Source: Viola odorata (Eukaryota > Streptophyta > Magnoliopsida > Malpighiales > Violaceae). Taken from it: 64,000 nucleotides of DNA. Shown here piece by piece: positions 21,761-32,717 of this stretch (its first letter is position 1; every line of letters starts with the position of its first letter). A model generated the notes under the pieces. The model was not told the DNA's origin and searched no databases. It saw only the letters and a list, made by a program, of their open reading frames with translations. The position numbers and the translations under genes were made by a program. The stretch is taken from the NCBI GenBank assembly GCA_963691705.1, contig OY829537.1, positions 61,356,304 through 61,420,303 of the forward strand, written 5' to 3'.

Positions 21761-23309
21761 TGATATGCGTGTGTTTTCTAGATATTTTCTCTTTAATTTT
21801 GCATGTTTTCCCTCCTTGATGCTACTAACTTGCTCTGTTTTCAATACTTTTTGCCAGATCTAGCCCTGGAGGAGAAAAAGACAGAAAGCACACGCTTTGG
21901 GATGGAATTGAGCAGCTTTGGAAGTCTCCCAGTCTTCGTCGCGGCCTAGACGTATTTCCTCAGTCGAGCCCTAGACGCGTGCATTCATGTCCAACCCTGG
22001 ACTATCTGTGAAGCCGAAAAGTGCTGCGTTTTGCCCTCGATCAGAAGCCGCACGTGCTTGCAATCCTCCTTGGAGCGCACGAAGAGAGACGCCAATAAGA
22101 TTCCTCTCTGATCCCTTTTGAGCGTCCTAGGAATATTCTCCCTGGGACGTGGTCCAGCCCAGCTGTCCCTTTCCTCCCATTTTGTCCTCTTCCCTTAGCT
22201 GGATTTGTCCTCTAGTTAGCTTAGGGTTGTATATAAACAGTAACTTTAGGATTTTTAGGGTAAGCAACATTGGTAGGAGGCAGAAATCAGCATACTTTCT
22301 ATTTTTCTCCCTTCTTTGGGATTTGTTCCTCCATCTTCAAGCTGTAGCCGCCGGTCAGCCTTACTCTTTCACCGGAGCTTTTCAGCTCCTGCTGGTATTT
22401 AATAGTTTTCTTCCCATTTTCTTGTTTTCCTTTTATGCTTGTTATCAAATATATTTATATTTATGTTATTATGAGTATGAGTAGCTAGATCCTCTCGTCT
22501 TAGCAAAGGTTTTTCCAACGGTTGCAAGGGTAGTTGTGAAGCCTTAATGTTCTTCATAAACTCTTATGCGTGTATTTAATCTCTTGCCATTTTACTGTCA
22601 TATTGCACTGGACCTATAGAAGCCTGATCAACTGCTGTATTTTCCTTTGTAATTACTGCCATTTCTTTAGAATCAGTAGGCACCTAGCCCGGAGTCATCA
22701 GGTTGCTGGTCCAATCCGGCTAGGGCTGGAGGTTAACTAGGGTGGATCTGACAACTTCTTGCCCTAGACGTGTCTTCCTCCACTTCATGGGCCTCTGGAT
22801 CTCCCCATAAACGAACCTTGGGGAAGGACGGAGTGTCAAGGTCTCTCCCATAAGCGTACCTTGGGCGAGACTTCTCTTACGAAGGTAGACAGGAGGCCTA
22901 AGCGTACCTGGCCTCTATAGCACGTCTGCACTGTGAGAGTGGAATATCCTTGAGCTGATGACCAACTAGGCCTAGACGCAACCCGCGGAATCACTTTGCT
23001 AAGACTCTTTCCTATTATCTGATTTACCCCACTTGTGATACTGTTTTATTGCCTTTAGATAAATTTTACTTTATTTAGTTCACTTGTTAGCTTTAGTATC
23101 CAAATCTCGCTGGTTAATATCATTAGCCATCCCAAACCCCCCCTCCCCCCCCCCCCCCCCCCCCCCAGTGTTACTTGTTACTGCTTAGACCTGGACATAC
23201 ACTATGAACAGAATATTACCATTAATCCTTGTGGTTCGACTCTGATTTGCCCTATACACATTTATTGTGCATTTTGCTAGCAGAAAATATTACTTTTGAG
23301 TGACGATCA
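21761..23309 (+). mobile_element. 5' LTR of the Athila element
   Basis: It starts TGATATGCGTG and ends GACGATCA. A TATA box, TATATAAA, lies at 22230-22237, so transcription probably starts about 30 bases downstream, before the CT-rich leader. A C-run of about 30 bases broken by one T lies at 23137-23166. The frame at 22149-22484 lies across the promoter and R region and is repeated in the 3' LTR. It has no known domain, so I do not call it a gene. Confidence 0.95.
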
Positions 23310-23314
23310 AATTT

Positions 23315-23332
23315 TGGCGCCGTTGCCGGGGA
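23315..23332 (+). other. Primer-binding site (tRNA-Asp type)
   Basis: TGGCGCCGTTGCCGGGGA begins five bases after the LTR end. This is the standard Athila primer-binding site, complementary to the 3' end of tRNA-Asp. It is intact here, unlike the decayed site at 61865. Confidence 0.9.
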
Positions 23333-23363
23333 TTGACGGTTCTAATATTTTGTTTTTCCTTGT

Positions 23364-25293
23364 ATGACCAGGAGATCTGCTTTAGATCTACTGCCTTACG
23401 ATCCAGAGCTCACTAGGGACAGAAAGAGAACTCCGAAGGCAAGCTAGAGGATTATCTTCTCTCCGGAGTAGAGCTCATGTCCCCCTTCTCGACAGAGACC
23501 TTTCAGATCTTGATACTCTTCAAAGCCTGTTTCAGGAAGAAATCGCATCTTTACATCGAGCCCTCGACAGTGTTAAGTCTATCCAGCCCCCGACATCTGA
23601 AATGGAAGATCCACCACCACCTCCTCCTGGAGGAAATGAGGACGTAGTTCCTCCTGTTGCTCAGACCATCGATGATCTTAATACCGCCCCAGAAGCGCCC
23701 AGCAGCTACATCGATTGGCCTGAAGTACCTCACGACTGGACACTCAAGTCCGCTGTCATGCACCATCTCCCTATTTTCCGAGGTGCTACCAAGGAAAATC
23801 CTCATCGCCATCTTCAACAACTCCATTCTATTTGCGAGGCAATGAAACCTATGAACGTCAGTATCGAGCAGGCCAAGCTCCGAGCTTTTATGTGGTCACT
23901 CAAAGATTTAGCCCTCGATTGGTTTTATGATCTCCCTCCACGTTCGATCCACTCATGGGCTGAAATGACAAAAGCTTTCACGGATAAGTACTACCCTGCA
24001 TCCAGGGCGATGGTGACAGTCAAGCAACTTGTATCTATTCTTCAGAAAGAAGACGAGACCCTTGACCAGTACTATGAAGGCTTCAAGCGTATGCAAGCCT
24101 TGTGTCCCTCTCATAACCTAACCGAGCACGGTCTTATTCAATACTTCGCCGAAGGACTGAGACCCCATGATAAAGCCTTGTTGCATGCAGCCGCTAATGG
24201 ATCCCTTAGTGCTCTCACTCCAGCTGCCGCCAAGGCCATAATTGAGCTCATGGCCAAAAATGCCATTCTATTGGGAGGGGCAAGTAGCGACCAGAGTGCT
24301 CAGGTAGCCGCTATGCAAGGGCAACTGACTTCTATCCAGAGCATGCTACATACCATGACATCTCAACAGTCGATCCAGGTCAAGGCATGCTAAATTTGCA
24401 ATTACACGGATCACCCCACGGATGCTTGTCCTCATATCCCGGACGAGATCCAAGTGAATGCCGCTGGGTATTACAATTCACCCCCTGGCCAGAACTACAA
24501 CCAGGGCTGGAAACAACCAAGCCCAGGGTGGGTGCCCAGCCCTCAACAGCCAAACTCTAATCAACAGCAACATCCTTATGGAAACCACCCCCCTCCTCTC
24601 AACATGCAGTACTTCAAACCTCGACCACTGTATCCTAACCAGCAATACCAACCCTCACCACAAACAAATCAATATTTTCCTTCACCTCCACCACCCGAAG
24701 ATTGCACTAAATACAAAGACATCATCACGGAAATGCAAAAGCAGATGGGTACCACGGCAGCCGAAATGAAAGAATTAAAGAACAGAGGCAGGCTCCCTAG
24801 ACAAACCAAAGCAAACCCCAAGCACGAGGCTTGCGCTGTCACTCTCCGCAGTGGGCGTGAATTGCCATCTAGAGTGAGTCCAGATCTCGACGCCGAACAA
24901 ACAGTCGAGCCCAGGATTAAGCCAAGAAAAAATGAGACGATTCCAGATGTCATGATTGACAGAATACGATCTCCTAGAGGTTCTCCGAGGAATGACAAGA
25001 AGCCCCCAGAATTCACTCAAGAATATATCCATAAGATCCTTGAGCCTCCATTTCCCCAACGGTTGGTCAAATCGAAAAAAGAGAAGGATGACCGAGAAAT
25101 ATTTGACATGTTCAGTAAGGTTCTTGTCAATATCCCTTTGATTCAAGCAATCAAAAATGTTCCCCGTTATGTCAAGTTCCTCAAAACTCTTTGCACCAAC
25201 AAATGTCATTTGGCCGGGGTCAACAAGATAAGTGTGGGAGCAAATGCTACTGCCCATATCCAACAGAAATTACCTCCAAAATGTAAAGATTAG
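23364..25293 (+). pseudogene. Athila gag (broken)
   Basis: It opens at ATG 23364 (MTRRSALDLLPYDPELTRD). A frameshift near 23430 moves the rest into the frame used by pol. The gag domain is clear at 23602-24393, with FRGATKENPHRHLQQLHSIC, a WFYDLPPRSI motif and FTDKYYP. The CCHC zinc knuckle (C-x2-C-x4-H-x4-C) spans about 24388-24435, and one of its x positions is a TAA stop (24391). A Pro/Gln/Asn-rich linker follows, then a basic region ending in a TAG at 25291 just before the protease. The product would be the structural capsid polyprotein of intracellular particles. Without suppression only a truncated capsid could be made. Confidence 0.9.
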
Positions 25294-26022
25294 GGTATGT
25301 TTGTTATTCCATGTAAGATTGGATCGATCGAACTTGGAAAAGCTATGTGCGATCTAGGCGCCGGCATAAACGCTATGCCTTTGACAGTTTATAACAGTCT
25401 AGGCCTGGGTCCATTGAAGGAAACCCGCCTTGTTATCCAGTTGGCCGACCGATCCATTGTCCACCCTGAAGGTATTCTAGAAGATGTCCTCGTGCAAGTA
25501 GGAGATTTTCTATACCCTGCTGATTTTTATGTTATTACCATGGCTGAAGGAGAATCAACCAAGCCTTCGAATATTCTCCTTGGACGCCCGTTTCTCGCCA
25601 CAGTGCATGCCAAGATTGATGTTCATGATGCATCGATTACTCTCGAATTTGATGGCGAGATCATTAAGTTTGATATGATTGAAGCTATGCGACATCTTAC
25701 TGATTTTGCCAGCGTTAACTTCGTCGATGTTATTGACTCCTGTGTTGAGGATGTTTCCGATCCAGCCCTGGACAACCCCCTCCGACTTGCCCTCGAGAAA
25801 AGTATTACTTCAGAAGCACTCGAAGGGATTACCATCGCGCAAGTTACCACTCCAGAACTTCATTCTGTGGTCGCATCCCTTGATGCTCTACCTATTGATC
25901 ATTCGACATCTCCAGCCCTTGCTCCCTATAGTGCTGAGCATGTCAAGCTTCCTTCTTCTATCATTCAAGCTCCCGCCCTGGACTTGAAAGAACTACCTTC
26001 ACACCTGAAGTATGCCTATCTT
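25294..26022 (+). pseudogene. Athila aspartic protease region
   Basis: In frame with gag after the TAG stop. The retroviral-type protease core is visible: FVIPCKIGSIELGKAMCDLG with the catalytic Asp in DLGAGIN, then the flap-like ILEDVLVQVGDFLYPADFYV and ILLGRPFLAT, the hydrophobic ILGR motif that closes the domain. The Asp-Leu-Gly-Ala form, instead of Asp-Thr-Gly, is usual in Athila elements. A Glu/Leu-rich linker leads into the reverse transcriptase. This stretch itself holds no stop. Confidence 0.85.
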
Positions 26023-27660
26023 GGTGACAGCAAGACCCTTCCAGTGATTGTCTCGAACAAATTAAGTGAGAAGGAAGAAACGGAATTGATCGATCTATTG
26101 AAAGAATACAAGCAAGCTATCGGTTGGACTATTGCCGATATCAAGGGCCTGTCTCCAGCCCTGTGCACCCACCAAATCTATCTTGATGATACCAACAAAA
26201 TAGTTCGTCAGCCTCAACATCGGTTAAACCCTCCCATGATGGAAGTAGTGAAGAAAGAAGTGCTGAAATTATTAGATGCTGGTGTCATCTACCCCATATC
26301 TGATAGCCCCTGGGTTAGCCCTATCTAGGTCATGCCAAAGAAATCTGGCATTACCATCACTCCAGGCCAAGATGGTGAATCCATCCCAATCCAAATCCAA
26401 AATAGCTGGAGAGTGTGTATTGACTATCGGCGTCTCAACGCTGCCACAAGGAAGGATCATTTCCCGCTTCCATTCATCGACCAGATATTGTAACATCTCG
26501 CGGGCAAGACACACTACTGCTGTCTAGACGGCTATTCCGGATTCCATCAGATTCCAGTTGCTCTGGAGGACCAGGAAAAGACCACTTTTACTTGCCCTTT
26601 TGGAACCTTCGCGTATCGCCGAATGCCCTTTGGTCTTTGTAACGCCCCCGCTACTTTCCAGCGCTGTATGATGAGTATCTTCTCAGAATTCATCGAGGAC
26701 GATATCGAGGTCTTTATGGATGACTTCACGGTATATGGGAATTCTTTCCACGAATGCATCTCCAATTTGAGAAAGTTCTTGCGCCGATGTGTTGAGACCA
26801 ATCTAGTCCTGAACTTTGAAAAATGCCACTTCATGGTCGATCGAGGTCTCGTCCTTGGTCACATTGTATCCAGCAAGGGAATCGAAGTTGATAAGGCCAA
26901 AGTTGAGGTGATTGAATCCCTTCCATACCCATCCAGTGTGCGGGATATTCGTTCCTTCCTCGGACATACTGGGTTCTATCGACGCTTCATTAAGGACTTC
27001 TCGAAAATCTCCAGGCCCGTGTGCCGACTATTGCAAAAAGATGTGGAGTTTCTATTCGATGAAGAATGCAAGGCTGCGTTTGATTTGCTGAAAAGCAAAC
27101 TCATTTCTGCTCCTATCATTCGAGCCCCCGACTGGACCCTTCCATTTGAAATTATGTGTGATGCAAGCAACCAGGCCCTAGGCACCGTTTTGGGTCAGAA
27201 GAAAGACAAAGAAACCTATGTTATCTATTACGCGTCTAAACTTCTGGATCCAGCCCAACAGAATTACACCACTACCGAAAAAGAGCTCTTGGCAGTCGTC
27301 TATGCCCTAGACAAATTCTGCCAGTATCTCCTTGGGACTCATGTTATAGTGTATTCTGATCATTCTGCTCTCGGGTGCTTATTGACCAAGGTTGATGCCA
27401 AGCCACGTCTCATAAGATGGATCCTCTTGCTCCAAGAATTTGATGTTTTAATCAAGGATAAGAAAGGATGCGAGAATCTTGTGGCCGACCATCTCAGCAG
27501 GCTTCCAGCCCAAGACGACAATTCCAAGGAACCCATCCGAGATACCTTCCCGGATGAGTACCTTTGTCTAGCCCAAGCTGTTCAGTACCCATGGTTTTCA
27601 GATATAGCTAACTTTTGTGCCACTGGATCTTTTCCAGCAGATGCTTCAGCTTCAAAGTGA
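26023..27660 (+). pseudogene. Athila reverse transcriptase and RNase H
   Basis: RT motifs follow in order: IGWTIADIKGLSPALCTHQI, WRVCIDYRRLN, LDGYSGFHQI, FGLCNAPATFQRCM and the active-site FMDD (FMDDFTVYG), then GHIVSSKGIEVDKAK and the connection segment HTGFYRRFIKDFSKI. RNase H follows with its catalytic Asp in MCDASNQALG, Glu in TTEKELLAVVYALDKF and Asp in YSDHSAL. Three in-frame stops break the domain: TAG at 26326, TAA at 26491 and TGA at 27658. The first lies where related proteins have Gln. The last lies between RNase H and integrase. Sites are otherwise well preserved, consistent with recent inactivation. Confidence 0.92.
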
Positions 27661-28883
27661 ACTCGCATTCAGAAGCAGTCCAAGTATTACATATGGGATA
27701 GCCCATATCTCTGGAAACATTGTTCAGACCAGATCGTTAGGCGGTGTGTTACACTTGATGAAGTGCCCTCGATCCTAAGATTCTGTCATTCCTCAACAGA
27801 AAGAGGCCACTTTGCATCAAAGAAGACGACCCTAAAGGTGTTGGAGGCTGGATTCTATTGGCCCTCAGTCTTTAAGGATAGTTACATGTATTGTGCGTCC
27901 TGCCCTAGATGCCAGGTCACGGGTAATATAGGTGCACGGAACCAGATGCCCTTGACGAGCATCTCTTGCGAAATCTTTGATCTATGGGGCATCGACTTCA
28001 TGGGCCCGTTCCCGAACTCCCATGGTAACACGTATATCCTCCTTGCTGTGGACTATGTCTCGAAATGGATTGAGGCCAAGGCCACTAGGACTGATGATTC
28101 CAAAGTGGTAGTCGAGTTCTTGCGCACCAACATCTTTAGCCGGTTCGGAGTCCCTAGAGCACTCATCAGCGACCGCGGCACTCATTTATGTAACCGTGTT
28201 GTAGCATCTCTATTGACCAGGTATGGAGTCACCCATCGGGCCTCCACAGCTTACTACCCCCAGACAAATGGTCAGGCAGAGGTGTCTAACCGGGAGATTA
28301 AAGCAATCTTGGAAAAAAGGTCAACCAGTCCCGAAAGGATTGGAGTCTGAAGCTAGACGATGCTCTTTGGGCGTACCGTACAACCTACAAAACCCCGATT
28401 GGGATGACCCCTTATCGCCTTGTCTATGGTAAGCCATGCCACTTACCCGTCGAGATCCAACACAAAGCTTTTTAGGCAATTCGCAAGGTTAACATGGATC
28501 CAGGCCAAGTCGGGCAGCAACGCCGCTTACAAATTCAAGAGCTCGAGGAGCTCTGAAGCGACGCCTATAAGAATGCCCTGATTTACAAGGGTAAGACCAA
28601 GGACTACCATGACAAGATGCTGACACCAAAGTTCTTCGAAATTGGCCAGAAAGTTCTACTCTACAACTCCCGGTTGAGACTCTTCGCGGGCAAACTGAAA
28701 TCCAAATGGACTGGTCCATACCTAGTCACTACTGTTTTTGATCATGGTGCTGTCGAGATTCAGAGCATGGATACAGGAGTTCTATTCAAGGTCAATGGCC
28801 ACAGGCTCAAGCCCTACTACGAAGGATTTCGTCCCTTCACCATCGACAAGATGGGGCTAGAGGATCCTCTCATCCCGACCTAG
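27661..28883 (+). pseudogene. Athila integrase
   Basis: The N-terminal HHCC zinc domain is present ([15 protein letters not shown]...CASCPRC). The DDE core is intact, with D in [11 protein letters not shown] in [10 protein letters not shown] and E in [14 protein letters not shown] frameshift in an A-run near 28311-28318 then moves the C-terminal part to another frame, which reads [20 protein letters not shown]. That part holds a TAG at 28473 and a TGA at 28554. The GPF/GPY-like module ([20 protein letters not shown]) and the end of pol at 28881-28883 are recognisable. It would insert the cDNA into the host genome if intact. Confidence 0.9.
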
Positions 28884-29453
28884 ACTTCGTTGAGAACGTC
28901 CAGGCCTGGACGTCAATGTCAAGGCCAACTGAGCGGGCATCCTGCATGTCGTTCCCCTCTCTTTCCCTTCTCTTTATTTTCTTGCCCTGAACATGCATTT
29001 AATTTCCTGCCTGATTGTATAATTTATGCCCATGCATGCGCTTTTTTTTTTTTAATTAATGTGAATTTAATTTGTTTCTCTTTTTCCCATACATGCCGTT
29101 AATTTCCTTGTTTCCTTTCCATGTTTATCCATTTATTATCTTTATTTTACCTCTTTCCCTTTTCTCTTTTCGTCTTCATGTGCATTTGAAATTTGAATTC
29201 ACTTACCTTTTTGCAGGAGGACACTGACACGGGGCGCTACGCCAAACCCCAGCGCGCCACGTCCACGCTGTGTCAGACGCGGATCGCGTCTGACAGCGTG
29301 ATTCCCTTCATCCGTCTCTATCTCTTCCCATCCCTCCCCTTTTTTTACGCCTTGTCAGCCTCACTTCTCTCACATATCCTTTTCACCCAAACAACTCACC
29401 ATCTCTACCACCTCTTTCTTCTCTCTTTTTCACCTCACCACCAACCTTTCACC
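28884..29453 (+). other. Spacer between integrase and ORF3 with a likely splice acceptor
   Basis: A pyrimidine-rich spacer. TTTTTGCAG followed by GAGGACACTG at about 29210-29218 looks like a strong splice acceptor just upstream of the third ORF. Athila ORF3 is generally expected to be expressed from a spliced subgenomic RNA, so this fits. No gene is seen in the spacer itself. Confidence 0.5.
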
Positions 29454-31307
29454 ATGGTAAGAGTGAAGAAGATGGCCCATAGAAACACCTCAGGCTCCAG
29501 CCCCAACGCTCCACCTCATAGCCCCATGGTTTCTTCTTCCTCCACTACACATAGTGAAAACCCATCTCCTTCACCCTCTCTCACTCTACCTCCACCTACT
29601 ACTCCCACCTCACAACCTCCAGCCATCGAGTCCGCCGCCGCCGATTCTCCTAGAAAGGAGCCCGACGCCACCACTATCGTTCCTCAACTCTCACCCATGA
29701 CCAGATCCGGCAAATCTAGGGCTCCAGCGCATCACACCACCACCAAAATCTCTCGCCCCATGAAAGCCAAGGCCTCTCCCGCGGCCAAACGCGAACTCAC
29801 GGTGTCGGAGGTGCTGAAAGAGGTTCTCATTTCTGGATTTGATGGGGAAACTGAATCCCCTGGTTCTGAGGTTGCCCCGGAGCTTGAAGTTGAAGGGAAG
29901 GATGCTATGGATGTCAGTGGCGATGGAAGAGAAGAAGAAGAGGACGTCGAGGGCGCCAGCGAAGAGGCGACCGAGTCTGGCCCAGCTGAGCAAACCCCTG
30001 AGCCCAAATCCACTGCGAAAGTTCCACCAGCGTCGGAGGATGAACCCACTCTGACTACCCAGAAGCGCAAAGCACCACCATCCAGCAAGGGGAAAGCCAA
30101 GGTCTCGACTGCCAAAAAGGCCAAGCCCTCTGTCGAGGTCTCGACACCGTCTTCCGCGTCCACCCCTCAACCTTCCCAGGTGACTTCTATCCCTTCTGCT
30201 GGTTGGGTTAAGTTTAATGACAAGCCGTCTTTAGATAGGCTGGCTGTGTTGCTCCCGAAAGGCGTGCGCCCTTGTGCACGCCTGGATATGAGTTTTCTTG
30301 AAAAGATGCATGTAGGGTCAAGAGTTAAGGAGTTTATTGCCAATATTGGGTGGGAAGTGTTGTTCTTCCTCGAGCATCCGAACTTTGTCGAGCTCTCTCT
30401 AGAATTCTTTACTTCATTTTAGACTGTCTCTGAGCATTTTAAGTCTAGAGGTAAGACTGCCCCTGATTTGTCTGCCCCGGAAGATATTAGTTTTAGGTTG
30501 ATGAAAAAATGGCTCCCCATGTCTATTGATGAATTTAACTGTGCCTTAGGTTTTGTTACTGCTTCTGATTTGAGCTATAATACATATACATCTGCTTTGA
30601 CTAATTATCTTGATGACTTTGATGGTAATTCGGCGTTTCGGCAGCTAACTGGCAAACCCAATGCCACCTTTAGCCCGAAATCTGCCAAAGCTCATGAAAT
30701 CAGTGATCCTTGCCTGCGCATCCTGCACTGATATCTGGCCCTTACCTTCGCAGGTAAGCATACTTCTTCAGGCCAGCTATCGTTGCAAGAATTGTACTTT
30801 TTATGGTACATGTATAAAAAACGGAGAGTTAACTTAGGCTTTTGGGTTGCCACCACTGTCACTGGTATTCAAAACAATAGTCGAGGCCCCGCCTTTGGTT
30901 CTCTTATCACTCTGCTTGCCATTAATTTGCGTGGTCTCGACCTTGCTAAGCATAGCTCTTTAACCCCTGTCCCGGACACGGTTCTGGACCTCAGAACTCT
31001 TGACCGGATGGGGCACCTTTGTCTCTCACGCAAAGTTTTGACTTTCAGTACAGTTTGCACCAGCCAGAAAGAGCAGGTTTTTGGAGCAAAGCACGGTGGC
31101 AAGTTTACTTGGCCTTCGGAAGCGCAATCTTCTACTCAGCCCCCTCCAGACCCAGCTAGTAGTTCCCGCCCAGCAGCGACTCCAGCCCCCGATATCACTC
31201 CTATGTCCATCAATGCTCCAGCCCTTGAAAGGCTCCTCCACGCAATCCTTACTAAACTCCGCGGTCTGACTACTGAAGTCGCGCGCCGCAATCTTCCACC
31301 CCATTAA
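29454..31307 (+). pseudogene. Athila third ORF (ATHILA ORF-1 family / env-like position)
   Basis: The likely start is ATG at 29454 (MVRVKKMAHRNTSGSSP). The first third is Ser/Pro/Thr-rich, followed by acidic and then basic stretches (TQKRKAPPSSKGKAKVSTAK), which look like a nuclear localisation signal. From about 30200 the sequence fits the Pfam ATHILA ORF-1 family (PF03078): FIANIGWEVLFFLEHPNFVE, WLPMSIDEFNCALGF, and a C-terminal part with YFLWYMYKKRRVN. Two stops interrupt it, TAG at 30420 and TGA at 30729, both in one unbroken frame. No convincing signal peptide or fusion-type membrane segment is visible, so a true envelope role is not supported. The role of this family is unknown. Confidence 0.8.
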
Positions 31308-32717
31308 TCCCGCCCTGAACAATCGTTCCACCCTCGTGGAGGGTTTTAAATTTCTGTCTTGTACTTTTCTTTAAATTTGAACTTCTGTGTTTGTGTGCCC
31401 TTCTCGCATTGAGGACAATGCGAAGCCTAAGTGTGGGGAGGGACTTTATCCTTGCTTGCTTTTTAATTTTTGTGTGTGAATGCATGTTTATTTTTATGTT
31501 TGTTGCATGACTGCATGATGCGGATTTTCTCGGATTTTTCTTAGATTTTTCCAGCTATCTTTTTGCGCTGCCAGTTTTGTTTTAAAACCCCCAAGGCATG
31601 GACACACACTTCCATCTTGCGCACATGAAAAAGGTCCTTTTTATCAGTCTAGGCCTAGTCACGCAGTCTTTGCATGTTGCCCCTTATGTCCACATCTAGG
31701 TCTGGATAGTTGCAATCAAAATTGAACCTTGTGAGCATGATTGAGCCTCAACGATATATCTTTGTTCATGTGTGAATAGTTGCATGGCTTAGCAAAGCAC
31801 TAAATTTGCATGATATCCTGGGGTACGGACACCATTAGTCATAGGAAAGCGTCGAAAGGACAAAAGACTTTGTAAAAATTTCTTTTTGCTTCTCTTCTCC
31901 TTTGTTTTTCGCCATCTTCTTCTCTCCATCTCTAGACCCCGACATCCCCTTCTCACCCTATTTTCTTAACCATTTGAGCTGATTCATTCATCTTTTCCTT
32001 GACAGGTGAGGTAGAGTTCGAAGAGGGCAATGTCGAGGGCTAGACAACACAACCAAGCCGAAGTGTGGGGAAGATACATTAAAATCGCAGTGCTGAAAGC
32101 AGGAAAAAGGGCCAGCAGCATCAGAATGGAAAAAATGGAAGCAATAGCAGAAATGTCTCGCCCTAGCCATGAGAAATCCAAGCATCCAAGGTTCGTGGCC
32201 TCGATATCTTCCCAAAAAATAATAATAATAATAATAAAGGATCGAGGCACGAACATAAGTGAGCAAAGAACCTGCCAGCATATTATCAAAGAAAGAAACT
32301 CCCCTCTCCAGAAGAAGTACCAGTTGTCTAGCCCTCATCCTCCGTCCAACCCTCGACGAGCGCTACCTCGCCAATTTGCTTCTTTCAGCCAAGGAAACAT
32401 TCCGGGTTTCATTTCATCTCTCATCTCTTCCTTAGCCACCTCTTTCAGTGTTCTTTCTTTCCCCCTATTGCAAAGTCTTTTAGATCGAATGATTGCCTAT
32501 GCATGTGGATCGCTACTCGGATTGATGTGCAAATTGTGTGTTTTGTTGTGTCATTGCATTAGTTTGAGTGACTTAAACACATGAACCCTGCTTATGAGAG
32601 CGAGTGTAAACACGACATGGTGAGGATTGCTTCTATTTGGGCCTGGATGTGGAAAAGTTTAATCTCTAGGGTCGTTATCCTTTTGGTTTAACGCAGGTGT
32701 GCATCTAGGCAAGGTCT
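31308..32717 (+). other. Long 3' untranslated region of the Athila element
   Basis: No gene is supported. A purine tract AGTGTGGGGAGGGA at about 31428-31441 and a second AGTGTGGGGAAGATA at about 32060 resemble Athila polypurine tracts but lie 1.3 and 0.65 kb before the LTR. An (ATA/ATT)n microsatellite lies at 32218-32237. The frame at 32030-32584 runs through that microsatellite and is probably chance. No good polypurine tract directly abuts the 3' LTR. Confidence 0.5.

Noticed and set aside
22149..22484. 111-codon frame in the Athila 5' LTR, repeated in part at 33106-33315
   Set aside because: It spans the TATA box and leader of the LTR and is repeated only because the LTR is. It has no domain.
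29691..30170. Long minus-strand frames of 143-159 codons, Gly/Arg- or Ser-rich
   Set aside because: They are the antisense shadow of the Ser/Pro/Lys-rich N-terminus of the Athila third ORF and have no domain of their own.
32030..32584. 184-codon plus-strand frame before the Athila 3' LTR
   Set aside because: It runs through an ATA microsatellite, shows no recognisable domain and lies in 3' untranslated sequence. It is probably chance.
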